Shown: positions 16,969 through 26,537, counted from the stretch's first letter. The stretch: DNA of 64,000 nt from Embleya sp051903075 (GCF_051903075.1 NZ_CP182423.1:3782001-3846000); one strand, 5' to 3'. Made by a program: numbers and translations. The notes: generated by a model from the letters alone, not told the origin.

Positions 16969-17388
16969 CCCCGACGTCGAGCTTCGCAGGGATGTGCCGG
17001 ATTCCGGCGGTTACGTGGATCCGGTCACAGGGAGCCCCGGGACCGGGCCGCGCGGGGAGGTCGCCCCAGGCGAACTCGGCGGTCGGGTGCGGCAGATCGG
17101 GGGCGAGGCGGGCGATCCGTTCGTAGACGTCCCGCCGTTGCTCCTGCGCGCCACTGGGGACCGCCTGCCTCGCCGGACCTGGGCAAGCCACTCGGTCATG
17201 CCACCACCCCCGTCGCGTCGCGGGCGGTGAAGTCGAGGAGGCGCCGCCAGGCGTCGGAACAGGCGCCCTCCCACTCGTCCAACGCCACAACCCCGAAGGA
17301 CGGAGCCGCCACACCAGCCGCGAACCCCACCACCCACCGTCGCGCCCCACGCCCGAGCCTGAACCCGCACGTCGCCCGTCACAGGCAA
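16969..17388 (-). pseudogene. Frameshifted remnant of unknown gene(s)
   Basis: Reverse-strand pieces with plausible codon bias appear in different frames: EWEGACSDAWRRLLDFTARD ending in a stop near 17218, then QEQRRDVYERIARLAPDLPH through about 17000, preceded by a MTEWLAQVRRG opening. They look like the end of one gene and a second short gene, both broken. No family was recognised. Confidence 0.3.
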
Positions 17389-17499
17389 TCGACGCGCCGA
17401 TCCGATACCTCACCCCCCGGTCCGTCCTGGTGATCAGGCCCGTGATCGGAGGGTCGCGGCATTGGGCCTGAAGGGTGGCATGTGGCGTCACGACTGCCC

Positions 17500-18490
17500 G
17501 GAAAGGGAAGCGGCCCGATCATGGGATCCCCGCCACAGTCTCGGTTCCACATGCCGTTCGAGCCGCGCCTCGACCGTCATGTCGACCGGGCCCGCGCACA
17601 TGCCAAGGAGCGGGACCGGCGAGTTCGATCACGTCGCCCATGCGGTGACCGAGGTGTTCGAATACCCGGGAGCCCGCCGCGACTTCGGCGGTCTCCGGTG
17701 CACTGCCGTGCCCAACGGAGCACACGATGGGGCAGCTCCGTCGGAATGTGCTTCGGTGCTGGGTGCCGGCACAACATCATCGTGTCCTGGACAGGGAGCT
17801 TGACGAGGGCGCAGTGAGCAACAGCGACGTCGAGGTCGCCCGCCAAGCCCTGGCGCCGAATCGGCGCTGTGCCCCTGCCCGTGTCGACGATCCGCCGACA
17901 CGCGGGGTCGGCACTCCGGCCGGGGCCTCGGTGGCCGCATGGCCCGAGGCTGCACGGCTCGTCGGGGAAACCCCGGGGACTGGGCACATCCACGGCGTAC
18001 GCCCTGTCCGCAGCGTTCCGGGCCGACCACGGCATTGCGGGACCGGCCAACCCCATCCGGCAGCCGAAGTCCCTCGCCGACGCCCGATCGGCCTTCCCAA
18101 TCGGCGGTTCCTCGCCATCCGGCCCGTGCATGCCCAACCAGGGCGTGATCGGTCGGCATCGGGCCGGTGAGCCGGACGTGTGTCGGACGTCGTTCCCGGT
18201 CTGCTTCATAGGCGTCGACGAGAAGGCGATCAACTTGTATCCGGTCGGCGCCGGAAATCGTGAAGATCGCGCGTTGCCGCCACCGAGCACGCAGAGCCGT
18301 GAGCGCGGGCCGTAGCCCGTCGGCTCGAAGGTCCTTGAAGCGAGACGGGCCCGAGGGCGGGCCCTCCGCCGACCGTCTCGGTTTCCGGTCGTACGGATGG
18401 AACCTCCGTCATAACTTCTGCCGATTTAAACCTTCTTCAAGCTTCTGCGCTCCATGCGCCTTCAACCCCTTTCCTCCTGGCTGGTCGACC
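17500..18490. other. About 1 kb without a supportable gene
   Basis: Frames on both strands are open in places but show no motifs and lack the third-position bias of neighbouring genes. Composition is somewhat less G/C-rich near 18410-18480 (TTTAAACCTTCTTC), which may be promoter-proximal DNA for the repeat protein at 18501. Likely decayed sequence. Confidence 0.4.
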
Positions 18491-18500
18491 CGAGAGGTGT

Positions 18501-21272
18501 GTGAAGCCCATGCTCCAGCGTCGGCAGACCCGCCTTGTGCCGCGCGGCGGCGGTAGGGGAGCGACCCTTGGGCAGCGGGCACGGCTGATCGGTGCGGGGA
18601 TCGGTGTGGTGGCGATCTGTGCGCTGGTCGGCCGTGCGACCGCGTCCGGCGCCGGGAACGCCGACGGGTACGCCGGCGGATTCGCGCACGGACCGGTGGT
18701 GGACATCTGCGTGTGCGTCGAGACCGGCGTGTGGGTGTCCGGGTGGCCGGGCGGCAACGTGACCGTCGGCGTGGACGTGGACGTGGACGTGGACGTCCAG
18801 GTCGAGGCCGGCATCAGGCCGCGCGCCGGCCCGGAGCGCCCCGGGCCCAGGCCCTCGCACGGGCACCACAACTGCCACACTCCCAAGCCCGCCGCGGAGC
18901 CCACCGCACACCCGATCCCCTGGCCGACCTTTCCCGCACCCGTGCGCCCGACGGGGCCGCGGAACGAGTCCGGTCGAACGGCCGAGGCAGTCGGGCCCGG
19001 CCACGGCCAACACCACCACGCGTACCCCTGCCCCAGCCCCAGCGCGAAGCCAAGTCCCACGGCGGCCCCCACGCCTACCCAGATGCCGACTCCCACCGCG
19101 ACGTCGGGTGTGCCGTCGCCGAGTCCGTCGGCGACGCGTACGTCGGTGCCGAGTGCGTCTGCGACGTCGGGTGTGCCGTCGCCGAGTCCGTCGGCGACGC
19201 GTACGTCGGTGCCGAGTGCGTCTGCGACGTCGGGTGTGCCGTCGCCGAGTCCGTCGGCGACGCGTACGTCGGTGCCGAGTGCGTCTGCGACGTCGGGTGT
19301 GCCGTCGCCGAGTCCGTCGGCGACGCGTACGTCGGTGCCGAGTGCGTCTGCGACGTCGGGTGTGCCGTCGCCGAGTCCGTCGGCGACGCGTACGTCGGTG
19401 CCGAGTGCGTCTGCGACGTCGGGTGTGCCGTCGCCGAGTCCGTCGGCGACGCGTACGTCGGTGCCGAGTGCGTCTGCGACGTCGGGTGTGCCGTCGCCGA
19501 GTCCGTCGGCGACGCGTACGTCGGTCCCCAGTGCGTCCGCGACGTCGAGCGTGCCATCGCCGAAGCCGACGGCGACCCGCACTTCGGCGCCGAGTGCGAC
19601 CGCGACCCCGAGCCCGGGTCCTACGTCGCCGCCGTCGCCGACCGCGCCGACGCCTGCGTCCTCGTCGTCGCCCACTTCCGCACCGACGGCGACTTTCACA
19701 CCGGCGCCGAGTCCCACCGCGACTTCGAGCCCGGGTCCTACGTCGTCGCCGCCGCCGAGTGTGCCGACCCCGAGCCCGACGCCCGGCCCGACTTCGATTT
19801 CCGCTCCGACGCCGTCATCGACCGCCGCGTCTCCGGGGCCGACGTCGGTTCCGACGGCTGCGCCTTCGTCGTCGCCCACTCCCGTACCGACGGCGACTTC
19901 CACGCCGGTGCCGAGCGCGACCGCGACCCCGAGCCCGACGGCGAACCCCACACCGATTTCGAGCTCCACGTCGACTCCCACCTCGACGCCGTCACCAACC
20001 ATCCCTGCCCCCGGTGCTACGCCGGTTTCGACGCCGGCGCCCACCCCCACCCCGTCCCCGAGCCCGGGTCCCACGTCGACGGTGTCACCGACCGTGCCCT
20101 CTCCGGGGCCGACGCCTGTTCCGACGGCTGCGCCTTCGTCGTCGCCCACTCCCGTACCGACGGCGACTTCCACGCCGATGCCGAGCGCGACCGCGACCCC
20201 GAGCCCCACACCGATTTCGAGCTCCACGTCGACTCCCACCTCGACGCCGTCACCAACCATCCCTGCCCCCGGTGCTACGCCGGTTTCGACGCCGGCGCCC
20301 ACCCCCACCCCGTCCCCGAGCCCGGGTCCCACGTCGACGGTGTCACCGACCGTGCCCTCTCCGGGGCCGACGCCGGTTCCGACGGCCGCGCCTTCGTCGT
20401 CGCCCACTCCCGTACCGACGGCGACTCCCACGCCGGTGCCGAGTTCCACCGCGAGCGTGCCGACACCGAGCCCGACGGCGACCGCCACACCCATCCCGTC
20501 CCCGAGCCCGGGTCTCACGTTGCCGCCGTCGCCGAGTGTGCCGTCCCCGGGGCCGACGCCCGGCCCGACTTCGATTTCCACCCCGACGCCGTCATCGACC
20601 ACCGCGTCTCCGGGGTCTACGCCGACGCCCGCCCCCACAGCCGCGCCGACGCCCTCCCAGGCCGTGCCGTCCCCGGGGCCGACGCCGCTTCCGACGCCCC
20701 CACCGTTGCCCACCCCCACGCCCACACTGTCTCCCAGCCCGGCTCCCACTCCGGCCCCGTCACCGACCACGCCGTCCCCTGGCCCGGCAACGGCTCCCAC
20801 CCCAACGCGCGCGTCACCCACCCCCACGACGCCACCCACACCCCGGTCGTCCCCCACACCCACCACGCCACCCGCACCCGCACAGCCAGCGCCCGCACAG
20901 GCACCCCCAGCCCCGCCGGCCCCCGCGCCCACGGCCCAGCGCCCGGCCGCCCCCAACCCGGCCGCCCCCAACCGCGCCGTCCCGCCGCCCCGGCCGTCCT
21001 CCACACCCGCCGCCCCACCCACCCCCGCGACCACCCGCCCCGCCGCCCCACTCAGCCCCGCAGCCTCGCCCAGCCCCGCGCCTCCGACCCCGTCGGCGCG
21101 ACCGACGTTTCCGCCCCGGGCGGCGAAGCCCGTACCCATGCTCCGGCACCACCTGGGCTTCTCGTTGACCACCACGATGCTGCTGATCATGGTCCCCGCC
21201 GTGATCGCGGCGGCGGTTATGCGACCGGGCCGTCGTGACCGACGACGCGGCCGTCGCCCGGGTTCGTCCTGA
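18501..21272 (+). CDS. Pro/Ser/Thr-rich tandem-repeat surface protein with N- and C-terminal hydrophobic segments
   Basis: 923 residues from GTG 18501 (ATG 18510 is an alternative; AGAGG lies just upstream). Near the N-terminus is a hydrophobic anchor (LIGAGIGVVAICALVGRATA), then a Gly/Val-rich part with a (VD)n run. From about residue 200 to 860 the chain is almost entirely Pro, Ser, Thr and Ala, including seven perfect copies of a 21-residue unit (ATSGVPSPSPSATRTSVPSA+S). It ends with a TM helix (SLTTTMLLIMVPAVIAAAV) and an Arg-rich tail, the layout of a membrane-anchored wall-spanning stalk. Reverse-strand frames are open here too, but only the forward product has sensible topology. Function unknown; possibly a heavily O-glycosylated stalk. 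Confidence 0.65.
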   Translation: MKPMLQRRQTRLVPRGGGRGATLGQRARLIGAGIGVVAICALVGRATASGAGNADGYAGGFAHGPVVDICVCVETGVWVSGWPGGNVTVGVDVDVDVDVQVEAGIRPRAGPERPGPRPSHGHHNCHTPKPAAEPTAHPIPWPTFPAPVRPTGPRNESGRTAEAVGPGHGQHHHAYPCPSPSAKPSPTAAPTPTQMPTPTATSGVPSPSPSATRTSVPSASATSGVPSPSPSATRTSVPSASATSGVPSPSPSATRTSVPSASATSGVPSPSPSATRTSVPSASATSGVPSPSPSATRTSVPSASATSGVPSPSPSATRTSVPSASATSGVPSPSPSATRTSVPSASATSSVPSPKPTATRTSAPSATATPSPGPTSPPSPTAPTPASSSSPTSAPTATFTPAPSPTATSSPGPTSSPPPSVPTPSPTPGPTSISAPTPSSTAASPGPTSVPTAAPSSSPTPVPTATSTPVPSATATPSPTANPTPISSSTSTPTSTPSPTIPAPGATPVSTPAPTPTPSPSPGPTSTVSPTVPSPGPTPVPTAAPSSSPTPVPTATSTPMPSATATPSPTPISSSTSTPTSTPSPTIPAPGATPVSTPAPTPTPSPSPGPTSTVSPTVPSPGPTPVPTAAPSSSPTPVPTATPTPVPSSTASVPTPSPTATATPIPSPSPGLTLPPSPSVPSPGPTPGPTSISTPTPSSTTASPGSTPTPAPTAAPTPSQAVPSPGPTPLPTPPPLPTPTPTLSPSPAPTPAPSPTTPSPGPATAPTPTRASPTPTTPPTPRSSPTPTTPPAPAQPAPAQAPPAPPAPAPTAQRPAAPNPAAPNRAVPPPRPSSTPAAPPTPATTRPAAPLSPAASPSPAPPTPSARPTFPPRAAKPVPMLRHHLGFSLTTTMLLIMVPAVIAAAVMRPGRRDRRRGRRPGSS
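19098..19601 (+). repeat. 63-bp tandem repeat array, seven near-identical copies plus one degenerate
   Basis: The unit begins GCGACGTCGGGTGTGCCGTC and is exactly 63 bases. Seven copies fill 19098-19538 with almost no substitution (only the last differs slightly). An eighth, diverged copy continues to about 19601. Each encodes one 21-residue Pro/Ser/Thr unit. Such homogeneity implies recent expansion or ongoing gene conversion. Confidence 0.95.
19849..20400 (+). repeat. Long tandem duplication (about 260-270 bp unit) in the repeat protein
   Basis: The string TTCCGACGGCTGCGCCTTCG recurs at 19849 and 20119 and with one change at 20377. The 270-base first unit and 258-base second unit are otherwise nearly identical, differing by a 12-base deletion. 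This is a second repeat scale nested in the same gene, distinct from the 63-bp array. Confidence 0.85.
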
Positions 21273-21431
21273 TCGACTTCCGACGGTCCGCCGACCGATT
21301 CCCGGCGGGGCGGCGGGCCCCTACCCGGGCGGAGCAACCGGGTACCTCGACCCGAACCGGGCCGGGGTTCGCCCCCGACCTTTCCATCCCGTCACAAGCC
21401 AAGCCAAGCCAAGCCAGAGAAGGGAGTTCCG

Positions 21432-22199
21432 ATGTCCGAGCGGGTGGCGTTGATTGTCGCCGCGGCGTCGGCCTGTGCCGTCGTGGTGGCGGTGGTGGTG
21501 CTGAGGCAGGTCCGGCCGATCAAGGAAAGCACCGACGAGACCCCGGACGTCATCGAGTACATCACGATGATGATCGGGGTGGTCTACGCGATCGTCCTCG
21601 GCTTGGCCATCGCGGGTGTCTGGGAGGCGCGCGGTGCCGCGCAGGACGATCTGTTCCACGAGGCGCAGTCGTTGCGCGAGGTGAGCGATCGGGCGGTGGC
21701 ATACCCGGCGGAGTTCCGAAACCAGGTCCGGGCCGACGTGGACGCCTACGTCTCGTACGTGGTGAACACCGAGTGGGAGTACATGAAGAACAACGGTGCG
21801 CTCAGCGTCAACGGCGACCGGCTCCTCGAAAAGCTCCGGAACGATGTCGCCACCCGACCGGCCGACTCCGACCTGGAGTCGCAGGCCTACCAGCCGATCC
21901 TGGACCGGATCGACCAGGTTTCCGAGGCCCGCAACTCGCGCGGACAAAACACCGGGTCGACGATGCCCGGGGTGGTCTGGCTCGGCCTGCTCGGCGGTGC
22001 GGTGGTGACCGTCGGCATGTTGTTCGCGCTCCAGATCCGGCGCACATGGAGGGAGTTGATCCTGGCGCTCTGCTTCAGCGCGCTGATCGCGTTCCTGCTG
22101 TTCATGATCTGGGACTTCGACAGTCCGTTCGCCCGGCGCGTGTCGGTGTCCACCCAGCCGTTCGAGGACCTCTTCCCCTGGCTCCATCTCGGCGACTGA
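21432..22199 (+). CDS. DUF4239 (bestrophin-like) membrane protein
   Basis: 255 residues beginning MSERVALIVAAASACAVVVA. TM helix 1 is N-terminal; helix 2 is ITMMIGVVYAIVLGLAIAGV; after a soluble domain of about 110 residues with coiled-coil character (HEAQSLREVSDRAVA), two helices follow (MPGVVWLGLLGGAVVTVGML and LILALCFSALIAFLLFMIWD). This layout and the VYAIVLGxxI segment fit DUF4239. GAAGGGAG precedes the start, itself preceded by four AAGCC pentamers. Function unknown; channel-like activity is sometimes suspected for this family. Confidence 0.85.
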   Translation: MSERVALIVAAASACAVVVAVVVLRQVRPIKESTDETPDVIEYITMMIGVVYAIVLGLAIAGVWEARGAAQDDLFHEAQSLREVSDRAVAYPAEFRNQVRADVDAYVSYVVNTEWEYMKNNGALSVNGDRLLEKLRNDVATRPADSDLESQAYQPILDRIDQVSEARNSRGQNTGSTMPGVVWLGLLGGAVVTVGMLFALQIRRTWRELILALCFSALIAFLLFMIWDFDSPFARRVSVSTQPFEDLFPWLHLGD

Positions 22200-22324
22200 G
22201 TCGGCCGCATGGCCGGAGCCGCTTCCGGCCGGCGGGCTCCGCCGGTGCGCATCGACACACGCACCGGCAGAACCGATGGGACCGCCCCGCCGGGACGGAC
22301 ACCCGGCGTGATTGGTGCGCCGGG

Positions 22325-23737
22325 TCAGTATCGGCGACTGACTTCGACGTTCTCCAGGATGCCGAGCGCGTCCGGGACCAGGATCGCGGCCGAGTAGTAG
22401 GCGCTGACCAGATACGAGATGATCGCCTGCTCGTTGATGCCCATGAAGCGCACCGACAGGCTCGGTTCGATCTCGTCGGGGATGCCGTCCTGCCGCAGGC
22501 CGATGACGCCCTGGTTGTCCTCGCCCGTACGCATGCACATGATCGACGTCGTGCGCTGCTCCGTGACCGGGATCTTTCCGCACGGGAAGATGGGAACACC
22601 GCGCCAGGCCGGAAGCCGGTGTCCGTTGAAGTCCACCGTGTCCGGGACCAGGCCGCGCCGGTTGCACTCGCGTCCGAAGGCGGCGATCGCCTTGGGGTGG
22701 GCGAGGAAGAACTTGTTGCCGCGGCGACGGGAGAGCAGTTCGTCCATGTCGTCGGGACTGGGGACGCCGTCGTGGGGTTGGATGCGCTGGCTGTGGTCGC
22801 AGTTGGCGAGCAGGCCGAACTCGCTGTTGTTGACCAGCTCGTACTCCTGGCGCTCGCGCAGCGCCTCCACCGTCAGGCGCAACTGCTGTTCCGTCTGGTT
22901 CATCGGCTCGTTGTAGAGGTCCGCGACCCGGGTGTGGACCTTGAGCACGGTCTGGGCCACGGAGAGTTCGTACTCGCGCGGCGCCAACTCGTAGTCCACG
23001 AACGTGTGCGGGATGACCGCCTCGCCGACGTGGCCGGCGACCATGTCGATCGCCGCCTCGCCGTACTTGTTGGTCCGCTGTTCCGGGACCTGCGCCACGT
23101 CGTCGAGGTGGGCGCGCAGCGACTCGGCGCGTTCCGCGAGGTTGTCCACGTCGGAACGGGTCAGCTCCAGCACCGTGCAGGCCGTGCTCGCCCGGAACGT
23201 GGTCTCCCAGATCGGCTCCGCCGCAGTCAGACAGGAGTCGCCGAAGTACCCGCCATCGGCCAGTACTTCCACAATCCGTTCGTCACCGTACGGCCCCGTA
23301 CCCACCTTCTCGACGCGCCCGTGCGCGATCAGGAACACCCGATCGACGGCCGAACCGAACTCGGCCAGCACCGCGCCCACCGGGTATTCGTGCTGCTCGC
23401 ACCGACGGGCAAGCTCCGTCAACACGGCCTGGTCGTGATAGTCGCGCAGCGCCGGCAGTTCTCCCAACTCGGCCGGGATCACCTCGACCCGGCCCGCGGT
23501 CTGCACGAAGGTGACCCGCCCGTCGCCCACCGCGTAGCTCAGCCTCCGGTTCACTCGGTACGTACCGCTGTGTACCTGCACCCACGGCAACATCCGCAGC
23601 AGCCAGCGGGAGCTGATCTCCTGCATCTGCGGGACGGATTTGGTGGTCGTGGCCAGATTCCGCGCGGCTGCGGTATCAAGGCTTTGTCGTTCCCGTTCCA
23701 GATCCACCGGTGGCTGCGGACTTGCGTCGACCGACAT
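22325..23737 (-). CDS. Family 2B encapsulin shell protein with cyclic-nucleotide-binding domain
   Basis: 470 residues from ATG 23737. After a disordered N-arm, residues about 50-80 (SRWLLRMLPWVQVHSGTYRV NR) form the start of the HK97-type shell fold. A Crp/Fnr-like cNMP domain is inserted next (VGAVLAEFGSAVDRVFLIAH GRVE, GGYFGDSCL, FRASTACTVLELTRSDVD). The remaining shell fold carries HTFVDYELAPREYELSVAQT, NNSEFGLLANCDHSQRI and the C-terminal SLSVRFMGINEQAIISYLVS. Family 2B encapsulins are known to house 2-MIB synthase in Streptomyces; the cognate cyclase lies across the divergent promoter at 24308. An EshA/EshB-type protein. Confidence 0.92.
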   Translation of the reverse strand: MSVDASPQPPVDLERERQSLDTAAARNLATTTKSVPQMQEISSRWLLRMLPWVQVHSGTYRVNRRLSYAVGDGRVTFVQTAGRVEVIPAELGELPALRDYHDQAVLTELARRCEQHEYPVGAVLAEFGSAVDRVFLIAHGRVEKVGTGPYGDERIVEVLADGGYFGDSCLTAAEPIWETTFRASTACTVLELTRSDVDNLAERAESLRAHLDDVAQVPEQRTNKYGEAAIDMVAGHVGEAVIPHTFVDYELAPREYELSVAQTVLKVHTRVADLYNEPMNQTEQQLRLTVEALRERQEYELVNNSEFGLLANCDHSQRIQPHDGVPSPDDMDELLSRRRGNKFFLAHPKAIAAFGRECNRRGLVPDTVDFNGHRLPAWRGVPIFPCGKIPVTEQRTTSIMCMRTGEDNQGVIGLRQDGIPDEIEPSLSVRFMGINEQAIISYLVSAYYSAAILVPDALGILENVEVSRRY

Positions 23738-24307
23738 GAAGGAACCTTCCTCGCGGGCTCGGAGCAAACAGGAATAGCCTGACAACAACCAAGGCGAATC
23801 GGCTACTACACGAAAGGGTGAATGATGCGCGCAACTCGAAGGAGCAAGGCAATTTCGGATCGCCGGGACAGGGCGGCGCGATCCTGGTAAAGCCGTGATT
23901 TTCGCTTCGGCCCGAATCAGGGTTCGTCAAGGCCCCGTCGGCGGGGCAGCACCGCGCCACGCCGTGCAGGTCGGCGACGGCAGGCCTGCGGCAAATGGGT
24001 GACAGGAAGAATCACTATATCGAATGGCAATCTCTCGCCCGCGTCGAATCGGCGAGTCGTCCTAACCTATTCTCGTACGCGAAAGGAAGCCCGCCAATCA
24101 TCCTTGATTTTCTTCATACCGCGACGTGCATGTGGCCTGTCGTCGTCGAAAACAATACAAGAAGCCTGCCGACGACCGTGGCGACTCCGACATCACCATA
24201 TAGAAGCCGACCCCATTGTTGCCTCGGTCGAACGTATTTCAGGAATCCTGCACCACGAGCCACCCACACCCATACACCCACACCCACACCCACCCAAGGA
24301 GACATGG
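23738..24307. promoter_or_regulatory. Divergent regulatory region between encapsulin and 2-MIB synthase
   Basis: 570 bases, clearly more A/T-rich than flanking genes, with no supportable ORF. It contains a small GC dyad (CCCCG-TCGG-CGGGG near 23935) and ends in a C/A-rich leader (CCACCCACACCCATACACCC and similar, 24260-24295) before the AAGGAG site of the cyclase. Promoters for both transcripts must lie here; no clear consensus boxes were found. Confidence 0.6.
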
Positions 24308-25516
24308 ATGCTCGAACGCTCTCTCCACCCGGTGCCGACACCGGACCCCAAGGCCGTGGCAGTGCCCACCACGCGCTCCGCCACTCCCGAAGCCGATGGT
24401 TGCCGCGAGGACGAAGCGGCGCCGGCCGACGGGGCCGGGGGCATCGGGCACAACGTGTGGGGGCGGGTGTTGCGCGGTCCGAGTGGTCTGGGCACGGCGG
24501 GTCTGTACCTGGCGCAGCGCGCGCAACCGTCGAGGCCCTGTCGGGAGGTTCCGGGTTTGTATTACCACCCGGTGGCCGAGCCGGACGAGGTGCGGGTGGC
24601 GGAGGTCGGTCGTCGGATCAAGGACTGGGCGGTGGACGAGGTCGCGTTGTTCCCGCCGGAGTGGGAGGACCAGTTCGACGGTTTCTCGCTGGGCAGGTAC
24701 ATGGTCGCCTGCCATCCCGATGCGCCCACGATCGAGCATCTGATGGTCGCCACCCGGTTGATGGCCGCGGAGAACGTGCTCGACGACTGCTACTGCGAGG
24801 ACCACGGCGGCTCACCGGTCGGCCTCGGCGGGCGTCTGCTCATGGCGCACACCGCCCTCGATCCGGTGCACACCACGCCGGAATACCAGGGCCCCTGGGC
24901 GCAGTCGCTGCACGGTGACGCCCCGCGGCGGGCGTACCGCTCGGCGATGGACTACTTCCTGCGGCTCGCCGGCCCCTCGCGGGCCGACCGGTTCCGGCAC
25001 GACATGGCGCGCCTGCACCTGGGATATCTCGCCGAGGCGGCGTGGGCGCAGACGGAGTACGTGCCCGAGGTGTGGGAGTACCTGGCGATGCGGCAGTTCA
25101 ACAACTTCCGCCCCTGTCCCACCATCACCGACACCGTCGGCGGGTACGAACTGCCCGCCGATCTGCACGCCCGGCCGGACATGCAGCGTGTCATCGCGCT
25201 GGCGTCCAACGCCACCACGATCGTCAACGACCTGTACTCGTACACCAAGGAACTCGCCGCCCCGGGGCGGCACATGAACCTGCCCGTGGTGCTCGCCGAA
25301 CGCGAGGGCCTGGACGAACGTGCCGCGTACCTCAAGGCCATCGAGGTACACAACGACCTGATGCGCGCCTTCGAGACGGAGGCCGCAGCCCTGGCCCTCG
25401 CCTGCCCCACACCCCTCGTGGCCCGCTTCCTGCGCGGCGTCGCCGCGTGGGTCGACGGCAACCACCACTGGCACCAGACCAATACCTACCGCTACGGCCT
25501 GCCCGACTTCTGGTAA
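24308..25516 (+). CDS. 2-methylisoborneol synthase (class I terpene cyclase)
   Basis: 402 residues from ATG 24308, six bases after AAGGAG; an earlier ATG at 24304 is out of frame. Cyclises 2-methylgeranyl diphosphate to 2-methylisoborneol. The metal-binding motif DDCYCED is at 159-165 and the NSE triad NDLYSYTKE at 307-315, both as in characterised 2-MIB synthases. The first 85 or so residues are low-complexity and Pro/Ala-rich (VPTPDPKAVAVPTTRSATPE, PADGAGGIGHNVWG), matching the tail that directs this enzyme into family 2B encapsulins. The methyltransferase follows after 17 bases. Confidence 0.95.
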   Translation: MLERSLHPVPTPDPKAVAVPTTRSATPEADGCREDEAAPADGAGGIGHNVWGRVLRGPSGLGTAGLYLAQRAQPSRPCREVPGLYYHPVAEPDEVRVAEVGRRIKDWAVDEVALFPPEWEDQFDGFSLGRYMVACHPDAPTIEHLMVATRLMAAENVLDDCYCEDHGGSPVGLGGRLLMAHTALDPVHTTPEYQGPWAQSLHGDAPRRAYRSAMDYFLRLAGPSRADRFRHDMARLHLGYLAEAAWAQTEYVPEVWEYLAMRQFNNFRPCPTITDTVGGYELPADLHARPDMQRVIALASNATTIVNDLYSYTKELAAPGRHMNLPVVLAEREGLDERAAYLKAIEVHNDLMRAFETEAAALALACPTPLVARFLRGVAAWVDGNHHWHQTNTYRYGLPDFW

Positions 25517-25533
25517 CCAAGAGGAGATCCATC

Positions 25534-26406
25534 GTGACCACGACAGCCGAATCCGCCGTCTCCGCCGCCCCCGCGCCGGCGACGCCCTACCAGGGCGACA
25601 TCGCCGCCTATTGGGACCACGAGGCACGGCCGGTGAACCTGCGCCTGGGCGACGTGGACGGCCTCTACCACCATCACTATGGCATCGGGGCCGTCGACGA
25701 CTCCGCACTCGCCGGCTCCCACGGCGGCGATCGCGAGGCAAGGGTCGTCGCCGAGCTGCACCGACTGGAGTCCGCGCAGGCCGACCTGCTTCTGGATCAC
25801 CTGGGGTCGATCGGGCGCGAGGACCGGCTGGTGGACGCGGGGTGTGGTCGCGGCGGCTCCATGGTGATGGCCCACCACCGCTTCGGATGCTCGGTCGACG
25901 GGGTGACCCTGTCCGCCAAGCAGGCCGAGTTCGCCAACCGGCGCGCCCGCGAGCTGGGCATCGACGCGTCGGTGCGCGCGCACGTGTGCAACATGCTCGA
26001 CATGCCCTTCGCGAGCGGGCAGGCGCGGGCCTCGTGGAACAACGAGTCGAGCATGTACGTCGACCTGCACGACCTGTTCGCCGAACACGCCCGCATCCTC
26101 GCCCCCGGCGGCCGGTACGTGACCATCACCGGCTGCTGGAACCCCGTCTACGGGCAACCCTCCAAGTGGGTGTCCCAGATCAACGCCCACTTCGAATGCA
26201 ACATCCACTCGCGCCGCGAATACCTGCGGGCCATGGCCGACAACCGCTTCGTGCCCCAGGCCATCATCGACCTCACCCCCGCCACCCTGCCCTACTGGGA
26301 ACTGCGCGCCACGTCCACGCTCACCACCGGCATCGAGGATGCCTTCCTCAACTCCTACCGCAACGGCTCGTTCCAATACCTCCTGATCGCCGCCGACCGC
26401 ATCTGA
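25534..26406 (+). CDS. Geranyl diphosphate 2-C-methyltransferase
   Basis: 290 residues from GTG 25534 with AGGAGA upstream. Makes 2-methyl-GPP from GPP and SAM, supplying the neighbouring cyclase. SAM-binding motif LVDAGCGRGGSM lies near residues 99-110. The N-terminal half has the family's GDIAAYWDHEARPVNLRLGD and LYHHHYGIGAVD. WNNESSMYVDLHDLF and GGRYVTITGCWNPVYG follow, all typical of the 2-MIB methyltransferase. Same strand and operon as the cyclase, 17 bases apart. Confidence 0.95.
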   Translation: MTTTAESAVSAAPAPATPYQGDIAAYWDHEARPVNLRLGDVDGLYHHHYGIGAVDDSALAGSHGGDREARVVAELHRLESAQADLLLDHLGSIGREDRLVDAGCGRGGSMVMAHHRFGCSVDGVTLSAKQAEFANRRARELGIDASVRAHVCNMLDMPFASGQARASWNNESSMYVDLHDLFAEHARILAPGGRYVTITGCWNPVYGQPSKWVSQINAHFECNIHSRREYLRAMADNRFVPQAIIDLTPATLPYWELRATSTLTTGIEDAFLNSYRNGSFQYLLIAADRI

Positions 26407-26537
26407 CCCCGGGCCGACCCCACCGCCCACTCCCGGACGCAGAGGTCGCGGCCGGCCCCCCATCGAACCGCCCGACCCCGGGCGCCCCCGCCACCCGCGC
26501 GCCGGGCCGGGCGCCCGGGTGGTGGAACCCTGGAACC

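Noticed and set aside
17577..18290. 237-residue reverse ORF as a possible decayed transposase
   Set aside because: A short KLIAFSSTPMKQ segment was suggestive, but no transposase motif could be followed and codon bias is poor.
18437..21337. 966-residue Gly/Val-rich reverse-strand ORF over the repeat gene
   Set aside because: It has no signal or anchor topology and is the antisense of a Pro/Ser/Thr repeat gene whose forward product has proper hydrophobic ends. Repetitive high-GC DNA keeps all frames open.
23925..23955. GC stem near the encapsulin promoter as a terminator or riboswitch
   Set aside because: Only a five-base stem with no T-run and no conserved aptamer features.
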